Origin: JAABTL01 sp964465355 | GTDB taxonomy: Bacteria > Deinococcota > Deinococci > Deinococcales > Trueperaceae | NCBI GenBank assembly: GCA_964465355.1 | Contig: CAYXJZ010000001.1 | Coordinates: 66,419-130,418, forward strand | DNA: 64,000 bases | Direction of reading: 5' to 3' | Shown: positions 52,883 to 62,815 of the stretch, one piece after another | Numbering within the stretch: position 1 is the stretch's first letter | Layout: the number at the start of each line of letters is the position of its first letter | Notes under the pieces: model-generated | The model's database searches: none | Told to the model about the DNA's origin: nothing | The model's input: the letters and a program-made list of their open reading frames with translations, nothing else | Translations under genes and position numbers: made by a program

Positions 52883-55800
52883 TCACTCTGACCTGAGGTG
52901 CGGAACGACGGGTGACCGGCTGCGCGTGACCAAGCACCCCAACCACAACAAACTCGCCAGCAGCAGATAAGGCCGCCACGCCACCACCGGCTGCCACGAC
53001 CAGCCCCAGCCGCCACCGACCATCGCCTGCTCTGCCGTCAGCTCCGCGCCCACCGCCAGCACCAAGGAGGCCATGAGGTCGGGGGAGCTGGTCTGGTCGA
53101 CCTTGGTCGGCACCACCACCTCAGCCGTCGCCGATCGCATGCTGCGCGCATCAGCGCCACCGATCACGTCGACGCGGTAGGCGCCCGGCGTGCCGGCTGG
53201 CCATGATCCCCGGTGGAGACCAGGCTCCACCTCCCGGAGCAGGATCGCATCGCCCGGCAAGCCCTGACCGTCCAGGTAGACCACCGTGGCCTCCAGGTCC
53301 CAACCGGCCTCCGGTCGCCCGTCCACACCGTTGGTGCTGATCTCGATGTGCAGCTCCCCGCCGTGCTGGCGCAGCTCGAGATCCAGGCCAGCCGGTGGCC
53401 CGAGCGCAGCCGCCCAACGCACCAGTTGCGCCCACAGACGGGGGAAGTCGGTGAGCGACAGCCAGGCCATGGTCCATGGTCCGACGCCTTGGCTGGCCCA
53501 GGCCATGACCCGGCCGCTGCCGTAGCGCCAGGAGGCGAGGAGCGCGTCCCCATCACCGATCGTGGCGTGGATGGTGGCGGCCGGCTTGGGTGTGGTGCGC
53601 ACGAAGCCCTGCAGCGCAGGCCAGTCGAGGTTCAGGTCTTGGGTGAAGGCGGCGCCATCGGCGGACCAGCTCGCCCAGGAGGGACCACGCTGCACCGGCT
53701 CGGTGGTCAGCATGAGCACCTCCTGCGCCATGATGCTCGGCAGCAGCTGGAAGTCCACGGTCTCGTGGAAGATGCCGCCCGTCTCCTGGGCGATCTGCTC
53801 GAGCCGAGGGTAGGCGGCGCCCTGACCGATCGCCAAGGTGGAGGCGGTGATGCCGGCCTCGACCAGGGCCGCCATGACGGGCGGGAAGTCCCCTGACTGG
53901 GTGAGACCGTCGGTCATGACCACCATGTGCCGCTGCACGTCGGCCGCCGGCAGCAGGATCTGGTAGGCCTGCTCCAACGCCGGCTGGAGGTTGGTGCCGC
54001 CGCCGGCCGTGAGCCGATCGAGCGCCTCCCGCAGGCTGGCCAGGTCACCGATGGGCTGGAGCGGGTGGATGACGGTGGCGTTGGAGTCGAAGACCACGAT
54101 GCCGACCTCGCTGCGCGGGTCGAGCAGCCGGACGGCCTCCCAGGTCGCCTCACGGGCGATCTCCAGCCGGTTCGACGGGCCAACGCCCTGTAGCATGCTG
54201 CCTGAGCGGTCGAGGACGAAGACGATGGCGACATCCGGCCGATCCATGGGGATCTCGGACGCCAGCGGCGACAACTCGTCCAGCACCGTCAGGTGGTAGC
54301 CGCCGGCGCCGAAGCTGTGCTCGCCCCCCAGGATGAGCAGCCCACCCCCATGCTCTGCCACCCAGGCCTTGAGCGCGTCCATCTGGGCACTGACCAGCGC
54401 GATGGCCGGCAGGTCGAAGAGGATGACGGCGTCATAGGCAGCCCAGCCAGCCACGGTGCGCGGCGCCGTCTGCGCCATCATCAGCTCGGCCTCGAGGCCG
54501 TGCACCTGCAGCAGTTGGCTGAAGAGCAGGGCCCAGGCGACATCGTCGGCCACCACCGCCACGCGGCTGGCGGCTTGCGCCTGCACCACGGCCGTGACGC
54601 TGGCCAGCACGGTGTCGTCGTCCTCACCGCCCACCAGATCGAGCCGGTAGCGCGTGGCCAGGACCGCCGTGTCAGGCGCGTCGAAGCTGAGCATCGACCG
54701 GCCAGCTGGCAGGTCGGTCTGGATCTCGGCCAAGAGCTCGTCGTCCTGCCACAGCAGCGCCCGAACGGCCAGATCCCGCTTCGCCTCCACTGGCACGACG
54801 ATGCGTGAGGTGCCGCCTGCACCGGTCGTCCCGAGCACCAGAGCGGTCGTAGGCATGACCCCTTCACCCTCGGCGAACCGCGGCAGTGGCGTCACCGTCA
54901 GTTCTGCTCTGCCTGCCGCCGTCTGCAACGCCTGCCCCAAGGCCAGGCTGCGCTCAGCGCCGCGCAGCGACCACCGTTGTCGACCTAGCGGCTCGTCGAC
55001 CAGGAGGGCATTGGCCCATGCAAGGGCGGACGGCAGATCGGCCGCATGCCAGACCGACGGGATCTGAGCCGCGCCCCCGCCGGATCCGGCATCGACGCGC
55101 CAGCGGTCATCGGCGCGGCCACCCGGCGCGGCGTCCTCGGTCGGCGCCACCTGCACGAGGACGGGCGTGACGGGCCCTCGGGGCCAGGCTAGACCGGTCC
55201 ATGCCGCCAGGGCAGCCGCCACGAAAGCCAGGTGCAGACCAAGCGACAGGAGGCGAACGCCAGGCCTCATCGCGCGCCAGCGCTGGACCAGGCCTGGCCA
55301 CCAGGCCGCCAACAGGCTGAGACCGAGGGCCAACGGAGCGAGGGCGCGCAGCGGCAGACGGCTCAGCCAGGTCGTCGGCGGCGGCGCATCGATCCCACCA
55401 GGCGTCCCGACGGCAGGCTGCAGCGGCCCCTCGACCAGGGGCCACGGCGCCGCATCGACCCAGAAGCGCGCCTGCCCTGCGGTCGTGCCTAGAACGTGCC
55501 AACCCGGGAGCCTCGGCAGGAACCAGGACGTCCAGCCCATGGCCGAAGCCCCTCTCGTCCATGCCGCACCGGCTGAGGTCGCCTGACCATCAGGCTCCAT
55601 CACGATGGACCCGGCGCGCTGCGCCAAGGCGCATGGCACGCCCACCTGGCAGGCCGGCATGGGCTCGATCCACTCGAGCAAGCGGCGCAGCAGGACGTAG
55701 GGCGTGTCGTCGGCGGACCAGGCGAGCTCATCCAGCGGGAAGGAGATGAGCAACTCGGCCAAGCCCTCCACCACCCTGGCCTGCACCGCGGGGCGCGCCT

Positions 55801-57079
55801 CGGCCCAGGCCAGCACCTCGGCACCAGGCAGGACGGGATGGTCCAGCACGGCCTCCGCCCGGAAGCCATGCAGCATGCCCAAAGGCAGCAAGGGATCCTG
55901 CTCCATCACCAGCACGTCCCACGGACCTGGCAGCAGAGCGGCGTCCCCGGTACCGATGTCCGGCGGGAGCATGCCCCACCAGACAACGTGCGTCTCCACC
56001 TGCCTGGCAGCAGGGACCCCCAACGAGATGACCAGGTCGTAGGCGCCCGTCTCCGCCGGGAAGGCGGCCACCGACTCGACCGTCGCGCCAGTGGCCTCGA
56101 GGGTGGCCTCCAGCCTTGGCCAAGGGGAGCCGACCAGCAGCACACGAGGTGCCGGGGCAACGCGCCCGGCCGTGCGGTGGCTGCTGGCCGTCACGGCTTC
56201 GGTCAGGGCATCCACCAGCAGGATCTCCACGGTGGTGACGGCGTCGAACGGCGGGAGGGGGAGGACCAGCCGCAGGTCGCCCGGCTCGGTGGATGTCCAG
56301 GCCTGCTCGGCCAGCAGCCGGTCCTGCTGGCGGACCTCCAACCGCCACGACCGCTCGCCCCCCGCGTGCACACGCACCCCTGCCTGGAGCTCTTGACCGG
56401 TCGCCGTGACCGCTACGGCCAGGCCACGGAGCTGGGCCGCGGGTCGACCTTCACCAGCACCCAGCAGACGCATGGTTGGGTCGGCTTCACCCAGCGTGGC
56501 GCGCAAGGCCTCGTCCGCCGACGCGAGTTCTTCCTCCGCTGCGAGGACCAGCCACTGGCGGCCGGTGACGGACGCTGGCATGGCCAAGGCAAGGCGCGCG
56601 ACCGAGGCCCAGTCCGGCGGTGCCTGGTCGGCAACGGTCAGCGAGGCGAAGTGCTCCGCCAACCGCGCGGGCTGGAGCCGAGCCGCCAGTGGCCGAGCAT
56701 GGCCACGCGCGTCGAGCAAGGTCAGCGAGGCTGGTGTCGGCCCGGTCTCCAGATGGTCGCGCAACGCCTGCCATGCAGCGTCGACGTCGGGGGTCCCGAT
56801 GACGACCACGAGCTCATGCCCCGCCGACGTCGCAGCCGCACCCCAGCGCGGCTCCGCCAAGGTGCCGACCACCAGCATCACCGCCAGCACCTGCAGGAGC
56901 AGGGCCCAGCTCAAGGCCGGCAGCGGTCGGCGGGCGGCGCCCTCCTGCCAACGCCCTACCGCCTCCCAGCCCTGCAGGCTGGCCACCACCAGCGTGCGCC
57001 GACGCCTGGCGTGCAGCCAGGCCAGCACGGCCAGCAAGGGCGGAGCGAGCAACCACCACCACGGCTGGACGAAGCTCAT
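52883..57079 (-). CDS. giant membrane-anchored VWA protein, module 2
   Basis: A 1,398-residue counterpart of the module-1 VWA protein. The BatA-type N-terminus is VQPWWWLLAPPLLAVLAWLH plus a second helix (LLLQVLAVMLVVGTLAEP). Here the N-terminal VWA site is degenerate (VVVIGTPDVDAAW, no DxSxS). Central helices occur around LAPLALGLSLLAAWWP and LGLHLAFVAAALAAWTGL. The amidotransferase-like segment AEHGGGLLILGGEHSFGAGG precedes the VWA domain with VFVLDRSGSMLQGVG near residue 977. A C-terminal helix PYLLLASLLWLGCLV follows. The ATG at 57079 lies 17 bases after the DUF58 stop; a frame extending to 57145 is not supported. Confidence 0.82.
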   Translation of the reverse strand: MSFVQPWWWLLAPPLLAVLAWLHARRRRTLVVASLQGWEAVGRWQEGAARRPLPALSWALLLQVLAVMLVVGTLAEPRWGAAATSAGHELVVVIGTPDVDAAWQALRDHLETGPTPASLTLLDARGHARPLAARLQPARLAEHFASLTVADQAPPDWASVARLALAMPASVTGRQWLVLAAEEELASADEALRATLGEADPTMRLLGAGEGRPAAQLRGLAVAVTATGQELQAGVRVHAGGERSWRLEVRQQDRLLAEQAWTSTEPGDLRLVLPLPPFDAVTTVEILLVDALTEAVTASSHRTAGRVAPAPRVLLVGSPWPRLEATLEATGATVESVAAFPAETGAYDLVISLGVPAARQVETHVVWWGMLPPDIGTGDAALLPGPWDVLVMEQDPLLPLGMLHGFRAEAVLDHPVLPGAEVLAWAEARPAVQARVVEGLAELLISFPLDELAWSADDTPYVLLRRLLEWIEPMPACQVGVPCALAQRAGSIVMEPDGQATSAGAAWTRGASAMGWTSWFLPRLPGWHVLGTTAGQARFWVDAAPWPLVEGPLQPAVGTPGGIDAPPPTTWLSRLPLRALAPLALGLSLLAAWWPGLVQRWRAMRPGVRLLSLGLHLAFVAAALAAWTGLAWPRGPVTPVLVQVAPTEDAAPGGRADDRWRVDAGSGGGAAQIPSVWHAADLPSALAWANALLVDEPLGRQRWSLRGAERSLALGQALQTAAGRAELTVTPLPRFAEGEGVMPTTALVLGTTGAGGTSRIVVPVEAKRDLAVRALLWQDDELLAEIQTDLPAGRSMLSFDAPDTAVLATRYRLDLVGGEDDDTVLASVTAVVQAQAASRVAVVADDVAWALLFSQLLQVHGLEAELMMAQTAPRTVAGWAAYDAVILFDLPAIALVSAQMDALKAWVAEHGGGLLILGGEHSFGAGGYHLTVLDELSPLASEIPMDRPDVAIVFVLDRSGSMLQGVGPSNRLEIAREATWEAVRLLDPRSEVGIVVFDSNATVIHPLQPIGDLASLREALDRLTAGGGTNLQPALEQAYQILLPAADVQRHMVVMTDGLTQSGDFPPVMAALVEAGITASTLAIGQGAAYPRLEQIAQETGGIFHETVDFQLLPSIMAQEVLMLTTEPVQRGPSWASWSADGAAFTQDLNLDWPALQGFVRTTPKPAATIHATIGDGDALLASWRYGSGRVMAWASQGVGPWTMAWLSLTDFPRLWAQLVRWAAALGPPAGLDLELRQHGGELHIEISTNGVDGRPEAGWDLEATVVYLDGQGLPGDAILLREVEPGLHRGSWPAGTPGAYRVDVIGGADARSMRSATAEVVVPTKVDQTSSPDLMASLVLAVGAELTAEQAMVGGGWGWSWQPVVAWRPYLLLASLLWLGCLVTRSRSPVVPHLRSE

Positions 57080-57095
57080 ACGCTGGACCTGTCCA

Positions 57096-57973
57096 TCAGG
57101 CGAGCATCCCTGCGCGGACCAGGTCATGCAGGAGGATCCGCTCACAGCTCTGCTCGCTGGGCAGCACCAGCAAGCGGCTCCGCCCCTCTGTCAGGGCCCG
57201 GCGCCACTGTCCGTGCCAGCCGACCACCGCCTGGCGACGGCGCTCCACGGTCGCCTCGTCGAGCACCACCTCGAGGCTGCGGCCGGTCTCCGCGTCCTGC
57301 AGACGCACGGCGCCGCTGCCCAACAGGCGCCGTGGCTCGAGCTCGGCAGCCTCCGCCAGCAGCAGGCAGGTCAGCTCCTGGCCAGCGCCATGCCAATGCC
57401 GAAGAGCCTGTGGCCCGTCGCTCAGCCAACCATCGGTGATGAGCACCGTCAGACCAGGCGGGCCTGAGCTGCGCATGACCACCTGCGCCAGCCCCTCCAA
57501 GGAGATGGCACCCTTGGCCTGCCTGCTGGCAAGCCAGCGGAGGGCGGGCTCGACTCGGCGCACGGCCGTGGCCGCGGGGGACCAGCTCAGACCGTCCCCG
57601 TCGAAGACGCCGAGCCGCACGCGGTCGCCCGCCTGGAGCCCGAGGTAGGTCATGGCGGCCGCGAGTTGACGCGCCAGGAGCGCCTTGCGCCTGTCACCAA
57701 CGGCCATGGAGGCGGTCTGGTCGACGAGGACGGTGATCGCCAAGCTCTGGTCAGGCACCTGCCTGCGGACCACCGTCTGACCCAACCTGAGGAACACGCC
57801 CGGGTCGATGCGACGGGCATCCTCACCGGGCTGGTAGGCCTGGTACTCGGCGAACTCGACCCCTGCGCCCACCGCCTTCCCGCGCCGGTCACCTGGTCCG
57901 GCGACCGCTTCCGCCCTCGAGGCGACCAGCCTCAAGCGGGCGAGTCGGTGGCGCAGGGCAGCAGGCAGCAGGC

Positions 57974-57977
<4 letters not shown>
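57096..57977 (-). CDS. DUF58 protein, module 2 (MxaS-like)
   Basis: A 293-residue DUF58 protein paralogous to the one at 42142. The family motif reads GAGVEFAEYQAYQPGEDARR, followed by IDPGVFLRLGQTVVRRQV. The VWA-like strand ITVLVDQTASMAVGDRRK has DQTAS instead of DxSxS, so the metal site may be weakened. LTVLITDGWLSDGPQALR also matches. It overlaps the MoxR gene upstream by four bases and precedes the module-2 VWA gene, so the gene order is the same as in module 1. Confidence 0.84.
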
Positions 57978-58988
<1,011 letters not shown>

Positions 58989-59005
<17 letters not shown>

Positions 59006-60509
59006 CCTCGTCCTCCTCTGATGGGGTCACCAAGGCCGCCAGGATGGCGCGGTCAGCCGCGGGCAGGCGGTAGCCACCGAGGAAGGCCTCGGCCCTCCAT
59101 GCCCATCCGGGCGGCGGGGCCGCGACCTCGCCATCGTCCTTGACGGCGGACGCGCCCGTGAGCGGCGGCGGAGCGTGGATGCGCAGGTTGCGCTCACCAG
59201 CGGCAGCCCGATCTGGGATGGTCATCGTCTCGAAACCGACCTCGGCCTCGTCGAGGGCCCGGCCGGTGACCGCACCCAGCTCCCAGGGTTGGGCACCGTC
59301 ACCGGCGGCCCGTCCCCCACGGCCATCGGCGTCGCCGACGACCTCGCCTGCCCTGTCGCTCTGCGCACCTGCGGAGATGCGCTGTGCTTCCAAGGCAGCC
59401 TGATCGGCTGCCCGCGTCTGCTCGTTCTCGAAGTAGAGCGCCTCCTGCGTCGTGCCTTCTCCCCGGCGCAGGTTCACATCGCTGAGGTCGGCGTCCGGCG
59501 CCGGCGCCGCCCTGGCGATGGCTTCTGCCTCCAGCCGCTCGAGCAGCAGGTCGAGCACCCGCTCACCCTCGCGCGGCGCGTCGGTCATCGGCACCGCCTC
59601 CGGGCGCCGCCCGTCGTCCGGCATGGGCGTGGCCCGCTCGCGGTTGGTCGCCGGCCGGGCGCCAGTGCCTTCCTCCGCGTCGCCAGCTCCGTCACCGGCA
59701 CGGAAGGTGGGGTCGTCGCCGAGGCCGAGCGCCTGGGCCACGGCCTCCCCGAGGTTCGCCACATCTGCCCAAGCATCGGCAGCAGGCAGGTCACCGCCAC
59801 GCAGACGCCCACCCAGGTCTTCGGCGGCCACCGCCAGCTCCGCCAGCCGCGGGTCCCCGCGCAGCTCGGCCTCGCGGTAGAGCAGATGGGCGAACCGCTC
59901 CACGCGTCGCCGCAGTTCCTCCTCCGCCGCCGCGGGCGGCGCGGGCAACGACCAGGTCTCCGGCCTGACTTCCTGAGCCTCAGTGGATGACGGTACGGCG
60001 GGCAGCGCCACGGCGGCTGCGCCAACGCCGAGCAGGGCAACGAGGAGAGCGAGGCGCGGCAAGCGTAACGGCGCTAGCTGCGCCGGCCGCAGCTCGGCGA
60101 GCCGGAGGGGGGTGTCCAGCAACAGGGCCTTCTCCACCCTGTTGGGCTCACCGCCCCGTTGCTGGATCTCGAGGAACGCTGAGCAGGCCACCGACGGTCC
60201 GCCACGGCGATCGACCCATGCAGCCAGTCGCCGCTGTGGCATGGGCCGGAGACCGATCCACGCCAGCCCGAGGACCATGACCATGAGGGCGGCAAGGCCG
60301 AGCCACAGCAACTCGGCCAGTCCTAGACCCGTCCAACGGCTGGTGAAGGCCAGCAGTGAGAGCAGGAGGCCGCCCACCGCCAAACCGACCAGCAGCAGAC
60401 GCAGAGCCGAGGCGACCCGCAGGCGACTTGCCACGGACCGGAGGAAACGTCTGACGACCCGTTCGGCCAGGTCACCCGACGATCGCGGTCCTGGTACCCC
60501 GCTCAGCAC
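58989..60509 (-). CDS. DUF4175-like membrane protein, module 2
   Basis: A 506-residue protein with paired N-terminal helices (LRLLLVGLAVGGLLLSLLAF and LLWLGLAALMVMVLGLAWIG), the DRRGGPSVACSAFLEIQQ motif, and a third helix (LALLVALLGVGAAAVALPAV near residue 160). A long charged, Ala/Glu/Asp-rich extracytoplasmic part includes FENEQTRAADQAALEAQRI. It matches the module-1 protein at 44103 in layout, not in detail. The GTG start overlaps the stop of the PedA1-like gene by seven bases, and the end overlaps the MoxR start. Role unknown; it may anchor the MoxR/VWA complex. Confidence 0.62.
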
Positions 60510-61870
60510 CTAGCGTCGGCCGGCCCGTCCCCGAAGCGGTCGAGCATGGCCACCGGGTCCTCGGCCTCGGCGTCGTCAGGCCAGATGGCCGTCAACTGCG
60601 CCACGGCCAGACGCTGAGAGAGCTGCAGGCCCCAACGGGCCTCGTGGTCCACGGTCACCACGTACATGGGCTGACGAAGCTGCTGGTCCCACGGTCTGAA
60701 GCCGACGCCGGCTCCCTTGGCCGAGATCAGTTGGAAGTCGGGGTCGATCAGGGTGCGGCGCACGACCTCCGGCTCGACGGACCCGCTGGCCACCACCGCC
60801 TGGTAGTAGGCACGGACCGCATCGAAGGTGGCCCACCCGGCGGGGTCGAAAGGCTGGCCCAAGCGGCTGTTCCCACGATCGTTGAGTTCTGCTGCGGCGC
60901 CAGAGCGCAAGGTGGGCTCCCAGTTGAGCAGCCGGTGATCGGCCACGCCTGCCGGCGTGGGCGCACGGGAGGCGGCGATGAAGTCACGGGTCTGGGTCGC
61001 GCTCGTCGGCAGCGCCATGACCGCGCCAGGGAAGCCGAGATCGGAGAGCGTGTAGCGCAACAGGATCTCGTCGCGTAGCCCCACCGACACCAGCACCATG
61101 TCAGCACCGGCGTCCAGCGCGTCCTGCACCTCGTTGTGGTAGAGCGGTTGACCTTCACGCACATGAGCGCTGCCCACCAGGCTGCCGTCCATGCCGTGGC
61201 GCTCGATGGCCCGACGCAAGCGTGCCTCCACACCACCGCTCTCGACCGGGTCCTCGATCAGGAACCAGCGTCGGCGGCCAAGGCCAGCCTGCCAGGCCAC
61301 CGCTGCGTCGAGCAGCATGGCCTGCGATGCCTCGACGTGGAACACCAAGCCGGGGTCGCAAGCGTCACGCATGGTATCGGCGGTGGAACCGATGTTGAAG
61401 AAGAGCACGCCGCGCTCCTTGGCGAAGCGGGCCAAGGCCTCGGCCTGCCCGACCCCGAGACCACCGATCAACACCCCGACCTCTTCCAAGACGACCAGGC
61501 GCTCTGCTGCCCGCACCGCTGCCTCGGCCGACGGGCTGTTGGCAGCGAGCAAGCGGTAGTCCCGGCCGGCTGCAGAGGCCGCCTGGCCCACCTCGGCATC
61601 AGCCCAGACGGCGCCGTTGCGTGAGGCATCACCGACGATGTCGTACTGCGCCGCGTCCACCGCCAGGTTGCCTGTCTTGCCTGGAACCACGAGGCCGATC
61701 CGGATGGGGGTCCCCGTAGGAAGGACCTGTCCCTGGGCCGCAGCGAGCCAGGTGCCGCCGCGCAGCGCAGCCAAGGCCCCGCCCGCCACCGCACCAAGGC
61801 CCCACCGAAGCAGGTCGCGACGCGAGAGCAGCTTGTGTTCCATGGGCAAGCGATCGCGAGGACGACTCAT
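60503..61870 (-). CDS. PedA1-like, PQQ-dehydrogenase-associated ABC substrate-binding protein
   Basis: A 455-residue periplasmic binding protein of the Leu/Ile/Val type. The N-terminus carries a twin-arginine signal (LSRRDLLRWGLGAVAGGALA), so it is probably exported folded, perhaps with a bound cofactor. The mature part has IRIGLVVPGKTGNLAVDAAQ, LEEVGVLIGGLGVGQAEAL, GVLFFNIGSTADTMRDAC and YVVTVDHEARWGLQL. This matches the binding protein class of PQQ alcohol dehydrogenase ABC systems. The PedB/PedC-like partners lie about 24 kb away. Its ATG overlaps the stop of the XoxJ-like gene by four bases. Confidence 0.78.
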   Translation of the reverse strand: MSRPRDRLPMEHKLLSRRDLLRWGLGAVAGGALAALRGGTWLAAAQGQVLPTGTPIRIGLVVPGKTGNLAVDAAQYDIVGDASRNGAVWADAEVGQAASAAGRDYRLLAANSPSAEAAVRAAERLVVLEEVGVLIGGLGVGQAEALARFAKERGVLFFNIGSTADTMRDACDPGLVFHVEASQAMLLDAAVAWQAGLGRRRWFLIEDPVESGGVEARLRRAIERHGMDGSLVGSAHVREGQPLYHNEVQDALDAGADMVLVSVGLRDEILLRYTLSDLGFPGAVMALPTSATQTRDFIAASRAPTPAGVADHRLLNWEPTLRSGAAAELNDRGNSRLGQPFDPAGWATFDAVRAYYQAVVASGSVEPEVVRRTLIDPDFQLISAKGAGVGFRPWDQQLRQPMYVVTVDHEARWGLQLSQRLAVAQLTAIWPDDAEAEDPVAMLDRFGDGPADARC

Positions 61871-62718
61871 GGCAGGTCCCTGAGCGGGCTGGGGCGCACC
61901 GAGGGCTCGATGACCACGTTGAAGTCAGCCAGCACGGCCTGGATGTCGTCCCAGCGGCGCGCGATGGCGATGCTGATCTCGTCGCGCAGGGCATCGTCGC
62001 CACGGCGCACACCCACCGTCATGGCGAAGACCTGGTTGGAGAAGGGCGGCTCGATGAGGGGTTGCACGGCCTTCACCACCATGGGCACGTCCTGCCGCGC
62101 TCCGTAATAGCCGGCGATGGGTCCCCAGGCCAAGCCGACGTCGGCCTCGCCGTTGGCCACCGCCTCCACCACCCTTGCCCTCGGGTCCTCGCGGGTGGCG
62201 TAGGCCTCGAGGCCGAAGGCAGTGCTGACGATGTTGTCGCCAAGGCCCCGCCGGAGCAGCGCGGCATGGGGCGGGATGCCTGCGGCCTGCACCACGATCC
62301 GCAGGTCGGCCAGCACCGGATCGTCGAAGGAGTCCACCTCGAAGGGGGCATCAGCGCGGTAGACGAAGGCGTAGGGCGAGAGGTAGTAGGCGAGGCCGGT
62401 GATGAGCGGCTCGTAGCCGTCAGGCACACCCATGACCACGTCGCAGAAGCCCTCCCTTAGCCGGCGGTCGATGAGGTCGGGGCCGAAGGGGTGCCAGTCG
62501 TAGATCAGCTCGGCGCCCAGCTCATCGGCGATGATCTCGGCGATGCGGTTCTCATAGCCGCTGCCGTCCTCGTGCGACATGGGCATGCCGTTCTGGTCTG
62601 CGCAGACGCGCATCTCCCAGCTCTGGGCCAAAGCCTGCTGCAACAGGAGTGCGACGAAGACGGCCAACATCGCCCTTCGCAGCGGGCCTCCGGATCGGCG
62701 GGGGTTCAGTGGATACAT
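61867..62718 (-). CDS. xoxJ: XoxJ/MoxJ-2-type periplasmic binding protein B
   Basis: A 283-residue exported binding protein that fits the quinoprotein-dehydrogenase-associated class well: WEMRVCADQNGMPMSHEDGS, GYENRIAEIIADELGAELIY, and FCDVVMGVPDGYEPLITGLA. The signal segment is AMLAVFVALLLQQALAQ. XoxJ is needed in some methylotrophs for active lanthanide dehydrogenase and may help enzyme activation. The ATG at 62718 lies six bases after TATCTT, suggesting a leaderless mRNA; a GTG at 62724 is an alternative. It follows the third dehydrogenase and begins the module-2 operon. Confidence 0.85.
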   Translation of the reverse strand: MYPLNPRRSGGPLRRAMLAVFVALLLQQALAQSWEMRVCADQNGMPMSHEDGSGYENRIAEIIADELGAELIYDWHPFGPDLIDRRLREGFCDVVMGVPDGYEPLITGLAYYLSPYAFVYRADAPFEVDSFDDPVLADLRIVVQAAGIPPHAALLRRGLGDNIVSTAFGLEAYATREDPRARVVEAVANGEADVGLAWGPIAGYYGARQDVPMVVKAVQPLIEPPFSNQVFAMTVGVRRGDDALRDEISIAIARRWDDIQAVLADFNVVIEPSVRPSPLRDLP

Positions 62719-62759
62719 GTTCACAAGATAGGACGTCCTGAGTGAAGAGAACGTGGGAC

Positions 62760-62802
62760 AGCCCTTCCGGTCCCCGCCATGTGCGGGGGGACCGGAAGGG
62801 CT
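62760..62802 (-). terminator. stem-loop downstream of PQQ dehydrogenase 3
   Basis: An 18-bp stem (one arm starting AGCCCTTCCGGTCCCC) with a five-base loop and a two-base bulge, 13 bases after the dehydrogenase stop. No U-tract. Like the hairpins after dehydrogenases 1 and 2, it may end or trim the dehydrogenase mRNA. Confidence 0.65.
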
Positions 62803-62815
62803 GGTCGGAAAGGGT

